Assembly (NCBI GenBank): GCA_030770545.1
Contig: CM061106.1
Span: 8,288,001-8,352,000, forward strand
Direction: 5' to 3'
Origin: Macropodus opercularis
Taxonomy: Eukaryota > Chordata > Actinopteri > Anabantiformes > Osphronemidae
DNA: 64,000 bases
Shown: positions 55,872-64,000 of the stretch, in pieces
How positions within the stretch are numbered: the first letter of the stretch is position 1
Layout: every line of letters begins with the position of its first letter
Translations under genes and position numbers: made by a program
Notes under the pieces: generated by a model
Databases searched by the model: none
Seen by the model: only the letters and a program-made list of their open reading frames with translations
What the model was told of the DNA's origin: nothing

Positions 55872-56363
55872 ATGGCAACCTTAGTGCAGATGGTTCTTGG
55901 CCTATTAACCAGAAGTAGGACTCACATAAACACTGTTTTAATGGCACAGGTTCAGGGATTCCACTTGACTGATGTCTGTGACGTCTCTGAGCACAAGCTG
56001 TTGCTTCCTGGCCTCAGTGATCGTCAGCCTGTGGCCACACAACAGGAGCATTTCCCTGCTCATATGTGGCAAAGCGTAGCAGGATGGCAGGAGAAGGCAA
56101 ACCTAGTTAAAGGAAGAAGCACATCTACAGCTAGAGTCAGCGTTTGTCTGTGGAAAAGCTGCTTTGATTTTATGTGTGAATATTCCCACGTGCAAACACT
56201 TCTGACATCCACCCTGTCATTGTGTGTGTTTGTGTGTTTTTCCCACTTAGTGGTTCCCACTATTGTCGCTGTGGGATGTGTGAGCCTCCTGTTTGTAATA
56301 ATCCTGGGTGGTTTCCACCTTCTCAACAGTTCTGTCAGGTCTCCAGCTTTGACAGCCTGCTAA
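55872..56363 (+). other. Open frame of 163 codons with one hydrophobic segment
   Basis: The C-terminal part TIVAVGCVSLLFVIILGGFH could be a transmembrane helix; the upstream part shows no domain and includes what looks like intron sequence (a splice-like 'tttcccacttag' precedes VVPTIVAVG). It may be a single transmembrane exon of a broken gene. Confidence 0.25.
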
Positions 56364-57594
56364 TAGTTTTAGTAGATGTTGTGGCTGTGGCCTAGTTTTC
56401 TCAGTGTTTTGATGATTAGCAGGTCTGTGGGGATGTGAACAGAGGCTTTGCAGAGTTTCTTGCGCTTGCAAGGAAAATAATGTGACTATTTAAATGATCA
56501 AATCTGTGCTGAACTTATTTTGTTTGAGCCTTCCCTCCTCAGTAATAAAATCCCAGGTTTCAGTCTCTAAGGGAACATGATGTCTCTTATTGTGAAAATC
56601 TGCTCCTGTTTACTGCTTCGGTTCCAGGTAACAGCTCACATGTGTCAGGTGAGGAGTGGAGTTGTCATCTGCTGTAAGTTTGCTTTGTTTGATTCTTTCT
56701 CTTCGTCTTTAGTTTTTGTTTCTTGCTGTGAAAGATTTGTAGCAGTGGTTCATTTATTAATTAATTGAACACATAATTTGTATTTTCTTATCTTCACCAC
56801 ACTGACAGGAATACAATCCTGTCACACAGTGTATAGTTGACTGCGTGTATTAAAGAGAAACTTATAAAAAGACATTTGTGTCGTCAGAAGATCTGAAGAG
56901 AAACCTTAAACATTCATGTTTAACTTGAAGAATATTTTATTTCTAGAGTGAAATTTCTTTTCTATTGAATAGTTTCATTCTTTCATTTGTTAATGTTCTT
57001 CCTTTATGACCCTGTGTCTCTTTGATGAACTGATTTCAGATCATATAAACCTCAGGTTCAGGTCCAAGGTTCATCTCTGTTGTTACATATTAACAGAGCA
57101 GCAGTTAACACTGAACATGTTCAGCTTTTGTCTTGTCTTTAACACTGATGTGTTGTTGTAGATGAACCAGCTCAGTTCATACAGTGATTAAATCAGCTCC
57201 AGCTTTGGACCAACTCAGTGAAGATGCAGCATTAGTGACGTTAATGCATCAATAAGTGAAACCAGAACCACAACGTGTAGGATTCTGTGTAATGACAACT
57301 TTCACTGCTAACACTTTAACCAAGCTGATCTAATTCTTTAGTCACGTTAGAGGTAAAGCTGTGAATGAACTCAAACATCTTTCTACTCTGATGAAATTCT
57401 CATCTACTCAGTGCAGAAACATAAAGTCACACAAGAAGCATTTATTGTTCAGCTGCTGGTTGTTTCCTCACTGTTTCAAATTATTTATTAGTAGATGCTT
57501 TATTTGTCATATTTGAGACCATTGACATTTACTCTTTACAGCACATGTAAACGTATAAAAAGCTGATTAGGCTAAATATCTGAACTTATTCTAT
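56364..57594. other. Intergenic, nothing recognised
   Basis: AT-rich DNA with no exon or repeat that I can name. Confidence 0.4.
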
Positions 57595-57765
57595 TTGGTA
57601 GAAACGTTTCTAGAAACGTGTCCAGGAAGCTTCTTCAGTCTGAGGGAAGTTGGTAGAGACACAGATTTATCCTCCAGTTAGGTTTGACTTCACACCTGTA
57701 GAGTGTCCTGTGTCCGGTGAGAACAGAGGACAGAGGGTAGTGAGTAGGTGTGAGCTCTAAACTAC
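57595..57765 (-). repeat. Penelope-like terminal repeat remnant (minus strand)
   Basis: ggtagaaacgtttctagaaa, then aggaagcttcttcagtctga and gggaagttggtagagacaca: reverse complement of the segment at 27.85-27.91 kb. No coding part. Confidence 0.6.
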
Positions 57766-59220
57766 TGTGTACTTCAGTTTTGACTCACTTTGTGACTTAT
57801 AAACAATTTTTGCTTTGTTTGACTCTTTGACATTTATTTCAATGACAAAACTAATAGAGACTAAACTTCATTAACAGGAGGTTTCAATCTGATCCATTAA
57901 ATTTAAATAATGTAATTAGATTTATATTTAAATTGTTCACAAAGTCACATTCTGCTCTGCTTGGTTTTAATTTCTTCATCTACAGAACAGGCTGCTGTAG
58001 CTGCTCCAACAGTAGTAACACAACTGCACAGAATGTGAAAGAATCAGACCCAGGTCTCACAGCGACCACAGCCTGATAGCGACAGTGAGACAGAAGCTCT
58101 GGTGTGATGCTCCAGCTCAGGGACGTCCAGGCAGCGAACACAGTGTTGCTCATCACAGCCGAGCTGATGTTCAGCTCAGGAGCTCTGCCTGCCTGCGGTG
58201 TCACTTAGTCACACACCAGATAGATTTAACTAAAAACGATGATACAGTGTAAAATAAGTTTCACAGCATTAGATATAAAACGAATCTAATGCTGTGTTCA
58301 CCTACATTTGCGACAGCTTGAAAGTCCCTCGTTCAACAGATCATGACACAATCTGCTGGAGTATGATTGGCTTTTAAACAGTTTTACAGTGACCAGTGTT
58401 TTGAAGATGCCTTTAACCACAACATGTGGTTTTAATGTTAAATCAGCCACTTGGCTTGGTAGTTTGTAATTTTAAATTTCCACGAAGCACGACAAGACAG
58501 AACTGAACATTTTGATATCATTTAATAAAGGAAAACACACATAGTGGCAAGACAATGTAACAAACAAGTTCAATTCAAGGAAACAGTAGAAAATAATGCT
58601 CAAACTAAAAATCACTGCACTGCAAGAGAAACGTGAAAAGACACCCAGTCAACAATATGAACACAAAATCAAAAGGTACTGAGTTAACAAAAAACAATAA
58701 GTAAAACTGACAAAGACACAAACCAAGAGAATGAGGACCAGAAATGAAACAATGCAAAGCAGCAGGAATCCACAATGAACATTAGACATACGAATAACAT
58801 GTCACATGTTTGTCCAGTCTACTGCATCAGAACAGGTCAAACGTCTGAGACTGAAAAAGATAAATCTGAAAATGACAAATAGATTTGTAACCGCAAAAAA
58901 CATATGAAAGTTAAAAAAAATAAGCTTTAAACTGTATATGTGAAAATATATTAAAACATAAAAGAAGTGTTGATTTTTTTTCTTTTTAGTTTGATTTGTC
59001 ATATTTTAAACACCACTATAACCATAATACATAACTGAATGTTAATGAACTACGATTGACCTACGATCAACTGACACTGATGTGAAACAGAGAAGAGACG
59101 ACAAGTGGAGGAGCAGCTGATATTTGACTAATGATGGAAGGAGGATTTCAGTTGATGTGCAGGTCAATGATTTGTGTTTGTCTCCACATGAAGGTAGAAA
59201 GTGTGTGTGAGCTGATGGAC
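57766..59220. other. Upstream region of NLR gene 2
   Basis: Mostly AT-rich. A minus-strand frame at 57980-58204 (NISSAVMSNTVFAAWTSLSW) has no family assignment. The promoter of NLR gene 2 presumably lies between here and 59.2 kb but no motif stands out. Confidence 0.35.
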
Positions 59221-59309
59221 ATGAATCAGTGTGAGGACAGAGAGGAGGGAGCCCCTCCCTCTAAAACCACTCTGTGTGGGGACCATGAGAGCCAGACCAA
59301 AGCTCAGAG
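59221..59309 (+). CDS. First coding exon of NLR gene 2
   Basis: Encodes MNQCEDREEGAPPSKTTLCG then DHESQTKAQR and ends AGAG before a GTGAGA donor (phase 2). This short peptide with 'PPSKTTLCGDHESQ' is typical of the N-terminus of fish NLRC3-like proteins. ATG at 59215 (MDMNQ) is an in-frame alternative two codons upstream; the frame also runs further back, but the text before it looks untranslated. Confidence 0.8.
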
Positions 59310-59441
59310 GTGAGATGACTGAGACCATCTGATGATTCTGTCTCCAAGTCACACACACTGTTTAAGATTCACTATTATTGGTCATTGATGAAGGAAACGT
59401 CCACTGAATATGTGAGAGTCACTAAGTTGTTTTTCTATCAG

Positions 59442-59561
59442 GTCCCAACAGAGACAAGAATCTGCTGAAGCTGGACCTGAACCCAGTTGTGTGTCCTTCA
59501 AGAGCAACTGCTCAAAGGGTCGTTTTATTGATTTTAAAGACCAACCTGCATCAGAGTCAAA
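59442..59561 (+). CDS. Second coding exon of NLR gene 2
   Basis: Joined in phase (AG+G) it reads SQQRQESAEAGPEPSCVSFK, then SNCSKGRFIDFKDQPASESK, the 'PGPSCVS.KS..S...P..FK' unit repeated in fish NLRC3-like N-termini. Donor GTGAGT. Its following intron has an inverted relic at 6446-6670. Confidence 0.85.
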
Positions 59562-60387
59562 GTGAGTTGTTGTCAGTTTGAGTCAGGTTGAACAATCTGA
59601 CGTAAACTTTCTATGATGATCAATAGTTGTGTTGTTTGTTTCTGGTGTGAGTCAGTTGGTTTGTGTTTGAAGTGTTAATGTGAAGGAGAAGCTTTCTTCA
59701 CTGTTCTTCCAGCAAACACTCTGATCATGGATCAAATCTCCATCCAGCCAGTAGCTAAAGCTCTGATCCTGTAGAGGGTCACAGGGGCTGCTCCTCTTCT
59801 AATGAAGTGCTGACTTGCAGGCAGACGTCAAAGGAAGCAGCTGAACCACAAATGTTCAACTCTGATCAAATCTGGTTATTGACGTTCTCTACGTGCAGAT
59901 TTGGCTCAAATGTCTTCCAGCAGTAGGTTGAAGTTCCTGCTGTTAGACTTTAGTTGATGTTGTTGCAGTAAGTGGAGACGACTGTTTGTCCCCAGTGTCA
60001 GCACCAGAGCTGACGTCTGAACTTTGATGTAGGATCCAACAATGAATGAATGGAGGAAGTGGTTCAATGTTACTAGTGTGAGCAGCAGCTCTGCCTCAGA
60101 CTCACACAGTTCAACACATTCCCACTGGGAGCTGCCCAGTACAACCAGTCTGATCCCAGCAGACTCTGTCTCTAGACGCCTTGTTCCAACACGTCAGCAT
60201 TGTTCAGTGAGGGAGGCAGAGATAGATGTTGTTCAGAGCTGCTGAGACTGTGACAGTAAAGCTTCACCGCTACAGGGAGTCTCTGACTCACTGCTCACAT
60301 CAAGCATCACTTCATGGACCTTTACCTTGTGTGTGTCTCTGTGTGGACTCACATCATGTGAGCTCATTCTTCATGGTTCCTCCACAG

Positions 60388-60466
60388 AGTGGACCAGCAG
60401 AGCTCAGAGGTTCCCAGTGGTCAGTCTGCCCAGCAGCACCAAACACACCTGGACTCCATGTTTATG
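60388..60466 (+). CDS. Third coding exon of NLR gene 2
   Basis: Acceptor TCCACAG; the frame gives VDQQSSEVPSGQSAQQHQTH then LDSMFM and ends in phase 0 at a GTCTGT donor. The donor is weak in its +3 base but the join to the next exon restores the family text 'LDSIFM LLEDNIV.FVK'. Confidence 0.8.
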
Positions 60467-60622
60467 GTCTGTACATGGACAACCACTACTTTCATCTGTT
60501 GTGTTCAATCGTCTCCATGCTGCACTTTTACACCAGTGGATTGTCAGTGTGTCCAACATGGATCTGATGTTTGGCTCCATGCTTTTAGTTGGATGGTGTC
60601 ATTCATAGAGTTTCTGTTCCAG

Positions 60623-60848
60623 CTGCTGGAGGACAACATTGTCATGTTTGTGAAGAAGGAGCTGAAGAAGATCCAGAAGGTTCTGAGTCCAGATTACCCA
60701 GAATGCTTGGAGAGTCAGAGGGAGGATGAGGAGGTGTTGGATGGTGAGAATGAAGAACAGAGGAGGAGCAGAGACGCATTTCTGAAGATCACACTGAACT
60801 TCCTGAGGAGGATGAAGCAGGAGGAGCTGGCTGACTGTCTGCAGAGCA
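60623..60848 (+). CDS. Fourth coding exon of NLR gene 2 (helical death-fold-like segment)
   Basis: Reads LLEDNIVMFVKKELKKIQKV, continues LSPDYPECLESQREDEEVLD, and ends FLRRMKQEELADCLQS before a GTAAGG donor. This helix-rich region is standard in fish NLRC3-like proteins ahead of FISNA. It ends in phase 1 and joins the next exon as Q-S-R-S-S. Confidence 0.88.
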
Positions 60849-61003
60849 GTAAGGGGATTTATCTCAAGCCTTTAGCATCACACACACAGTCAAACATTTA
60901 CTGATGTGTTGGAGGCTTAACTTTGTTGTTTGTTAAATATGGATCATAATTAAATTTCATTCTACAATTAAATTAAACACATATTTCTTGGTTGTTCATT
61001 CAG

Positions 61004-62807
61004 GATCTTCTGCTGCAGTTTGTCAGCGTCAGCTTAAATCTCAGCTGCAGCAGAAGTTCCAGTGTGTGTTTGAAGGCATCGCTACAGCAGGAAACCCAAC
61101 CCTTCTGAACCAGATCTACACAGAGCTCTACATCACAGAGGGAGGGACTGGAGAGGTCAACCATGAACATGAGGTCAGACAGATTGAAGCAGCCTCCAGG
61201 AAACCACACAGAGCAGAAACAACCATCAGACTAGAAGACGTCTTTAAAGGCTCAGCTGGAAGAGATGGACCCATCAGAACCGTGGTGACCAAGGGAGTGG
61301 CTGGCATTGGGAAAACAGTCCTGACACAGAAGTTCACTCTGGACTGGGCTGAAGGCAAAGCCAACCAGGACGTACACTTCACGTTTCCATTCACCTTCAG
61401 AGAGCTGAACGTGCTGAAAGAGCAAAAGTTCAGCTTGGTGGAACTTGTTCATCACTTCTTCACTGGAACCAAAGCAGCAGGAATCTGCAGGTTTGAACAG
61501 TTCCAGGTCGTGTTCATCTTGGACGGTCTGGATGAGAGTCGACTTCCTCTGGACTTCCACCAGACTGAAACCCTGACTGATGTCACAGAGTCCACCTCAG
61601 TGGATGTGCTGCTGACAAACCTCATCAGGGGGAACCTGCTTCCCTCTGCTCGCCTCTGGATCACCACACGACCTGCAGCAGCCAATCAGATCCCTCCTGG
61701 GTGCGTTGACATGGTGACGGAGGTCAGAGGGTTCACTGACCCACAGAAGGAGGAGTACTTCAGGAAGAGGTTCAGAGATGAGCAGCAGGCCACAACCATC
61801 ATCTCCCACATCAAGACATCACGAAGCCTCCACATCATGTGTCACATCCCAGTCTTCTGCTGGATCACTGCTACGGTTCTGGAGGATCTGCTGAGAACCA
61901 GAGAGGGAAGAGAGCTGCCCAAGACCCTGACTGAGATGTACATCCACTTCCTGGTGGTTCAGACCAAAGTGAAGAACATCAAGTACGATGGAGGAGCTGA
62001 GACAGATCCACACTGGACTAAAAAGAGCAGGAAGATGATTGAGTCTCTGGGAAAAGTGGCTTTAGAGCAGCTGCAGAAAGGAAACCTGATCTTCTACGAG
62101 TCAGACCTGACAGAGTGTGGCATCGATGTCAGAGCAGCCTCAGTTTACTCAGGAGTGTTCACACAGGTCTTTAGAGAGGAGAGAGGACTGTACCAGGACA
62201 AGGTGTTCTGCTTCGTCCATCTGAGTGTTCAGGAGTTTCTGGCTGCTCTTCACGTCCATCTGACCTTCATCAACTCTGGAGTCAATCTGCTGTCACAGCA
62301 ACAATCAACGTCCTGGTTTGAACTATTTAGAAAGAAGAAACCTGAACCTACACAGTTCTACCAGAACGCTGTGGACCAGGCCTTACAGAGTCCAAATGGA
62401 CACCTGGACCTGTTCCTTCGTTTCCTCCTCGGTCTTTCTCTGCAGACCAATCAGACTCTACTACAAGGTCTGATGACCCAGACAGGAAGTAGATCAAAGA
62501 CCAATCAGGAAACAGTCCAGTACATCAAGGAGAAGCTCAGTGAGGATCTTCCTGCAGAGAGAAGCATCAACCTGTTCCACTGTCTGAATGAACTGAATGA
62601 TGGTTCTCTAGTGGAGCAGATCCAACAGAACCTGAGATCAGGACATCTCTCCACACATGAACTGTCTCCTGCTCAGTGGTCGGCTCTGGTCTTCATCTTA
62701 CTGTCATCACAAGAAGATCTGGACGTGTTTGACCTGAGGAAATACTCTGGTTCAGAGGAGGCTCTGCTGAGGCTGCTGCCAGTCGTCAAAGCCTCCAACA
62801 AAGCTGT
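61004..62807 (+). CDS. FISNA-NACHT-WHD-HD2 exon of NLR gene 2 (NLRC3-like)
   Basis: An 1804-bp exon from CATTCAG to the GT/GTAAGT donor. It starts SSAAVCQRQLKSQLQQKFQC with the FISNA pattern EGIATAGNPTLLNQIYTELY, then the P-loop GVAGIGKT, Walker B VVFILDGLDE, LPSARLWITTRPAAANQ, RGFTDPQKEEYFRKRF, a winged-helix segment FCFVHLSVQEFLAALHV, and HD2 ending LLPVVKASNKAV. All nucleotide-binding motifs are present, so it should be a working ATPase switch. With the four upstream exons the visible product before LRRs is about 772 residues. The last third and the following intron are almost identical to NLR gene 1. Confidence 0.95.
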
Positions 62808-63869
62808 GTAAGTCCTCACATGACTGAAATGTGTATCAACAGCCTGGAGTTGTCCTCAGCCAGAGACGTCTGCAGACATGAAGCATTAATCACTGATCCA
62901 GCTGCTGTGTTTGCATTGACTGTCTCAACCTGACAGAGATCACACATCTGGACTGATGCTGCAGGAACCAGATGATGTTCTGGTCTGGCTGCTCAGGTGT
63001 AGGACCAACACCTGGCATCACACACAACACACTACATGATACTACTACTAACCACAGTCACGCTCCAGGTATAAAGCAGGTCAAAGTGGTTTCTATCCAT
63101 CATCCAGTCGTGACTCAGATCTCAGTAGGCTGCAGCATAATGTGACAGAATAAAGCTGCTGTGACCAGTAATGAGTAAATCAATCCACATAAACAAAAGC
63201 TCAACAATAGTTTATCATTGAACATTAAATATGTGAGTGAAATGTTCAGTTAGGTTATTTAAGACGTCAGGAGACAACAGAGCAGCATCAACAGAACACA
63301 GGCAGGTTTTTGCATCTGCTCCCTGGAAAGTCTGACTGGAATCTACACACAGGTTGTTCCTACGCAGGTGGTCACATGGTCGTCTGGCTACGACTTCAAG
63401 GGTTTAGAAAGAAAGGACAGATTAGATGTTGGCCTATAGCTGCTAGTTCTCCAGGGTTGAGAGCAGGTTTGTTCAGTGAAGGTTTGACCACAGCAGCCTG
63501 AAAAGCCTGAGCTACGTAGCAGAGACTGGTTGGTTGGATTCAATGTGGACGTGCTGATGAACGGAAGAACTTCTGTGAGTGATCTAGTTGGGATTGAGTC
63601 TAAGAGACAAGCAGTCAGACAGAGTCACCAGCAAATGAATCAATATCTCTAATGGTGCCAAATGTTTAAAGGAAAGAAATCCATGAAGTCACTGCTGCTG
63701 GTGTTTGAAGCTGCTCTGGGTCAACACAGCATCACCTTTATTTAGTGATGTCCACAGAGAAACAGTGAGCAGGTTTCTGTCCCATGGGTCACTGATAGTC
63801 CAGGAAGCAGTGGCCTCTCTGAGCCAGTACCCACACTCCTGATGGTTTCTCTCTGTCTCTGTTTTTCAG
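62808..63869. other. Intron of NLR gene 2 before the LRR exon
   Basis: About 1.06 kb. It matches 20410-21312 and 22198-22340 of NLR gene 1 with few differences. The 885-bp segment present in gene 1 is absent here; the join lies at a single acagc (63726-63730). Confidence 0.85.
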
Positions 63870-64000
63870 GCTCAGTGGCTGTAACATCTCAGAAAGAGGC
63901 CTTGAAGCTCTGTCCTCAGTTCTCAGCTCTCAGTCCTCTAGTCTGAGAGAACTGGACCTGAGTAACAACAACCTGCAGGATTCAGGAGTGAAGCTGCTTT
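63870..64000 (+). CDS. First LRR exon of NLR gene 2 (cut by window edge)
   Basis: Acceptor TTTTTCAG; reads LSGCNISERGLEALSSVLSS then SSLRELDLSNNNLQDSGVKL, the ribonuclease-inhibitor-type LRR found at 22341-22514. The remaining 40 or so bases and any further LRR or B30.2 exons lie to the right. Confidence 0.92.

Noticed and set aside
60226..60608. Overlapping frames of 93-113 codons around the third exon of NLR gene 2
   Set aside because: They are shadow frames of the exon at 60388-60466 and its introns; only the in-phase frame matches the family.
1..64000. CRISPR arrays, operons, bacterial or plasmid features
   Set aside because: Intron structure and fish repeats show a vertebrate nuclear genome; the tandem repeats seen are minisatellites without spacer structure.

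Overview
The window looks like nuclear DNA of a teleost fish. Genes are split by GT-AG introns, there are no operons, and intergenic DNA is full of fish-type repeats: non-LTR retrotransposon 3' ends, tRNA-type SINE-like copies, a Tc1-like transposon, a Penelope-like element and solo LTRs. It also carries the fish-specific FISNA-NACHT class of NOD-like receptor (NLR) genes. I had no database search; family names come from motif recognition and were checked by exon phase wherever I could.

Layout. (1) 0.4-1.7 kb: two exons (pyrin-like domain and linker) of a minus-strand NLR whose remainder lies left of the window. (2) 1.7-16.4 kb: an intergenic spacer with two solo LTRs, LINE remnants, a relic NLR intron and two copies of a promoter-like segment, each with a GCGCATGCGC palindrome. 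(3) 16.55-25.2 kb: a plus-strand NLR (pyrin-like, linker, FISNA-NACHT-WHD-HD2 exon, three LRR exons) that reads through for about 903 codons and stops inside a degraded third LRR. A 42-bp minisatellite follows. (4) 30.6-32.2 kb: a two-exon CALHM-family channel gene with two apparent in-frame deletions, between duplicated flanks. (5) 32.9-34.3 kb: a hAT end and a broken Penelope-like element. (6) 34.3-37.8 kb: minus-strand exons of a USP37-like ubiquitin hydrolase, followed by a second, decayed copy of its 3' part; its 5' segment is duplicated 11.4 kb away at 48.4-49.2 kb. (7) 38.5-47.7 kb: repeats, a purine-rich tract with a 268-codon E/K-rich frame, and hairpin minisatellites. (8) 51.5-53.0 kb: decayed exons of an axonemal dynein heavy chain tail (DNAH5/DNAH8 type), followed by unassigned pieces. 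(9) 59.2-64 kb: a second plus-strand NLR with an NLRC3-like N-terminus, running off the right edge in its first LRR exon.

The two intact-looking NLRs probably encode cytosolic sensors: an N-terminal death-fold or linker region, a FISNA-NACHT ATPase switch, then LRRs. No B30.2/SPRY exon is visible for either. They are divergent at the N-terminal half but nearly identical across parts of NACHT and from the 3' part of the big exon through the next intron into the LRR exon, which suggests recent gene conversion or unequal exchange. The window as a whole records repeated local duplication, inversion and decay. I did not find a clearly new molecular system. The best leads are the inverted pyrin-NLR pair, the exchange blocks between NLRs, the trimmed CALHM gene and the USP37-like duplication pattern.
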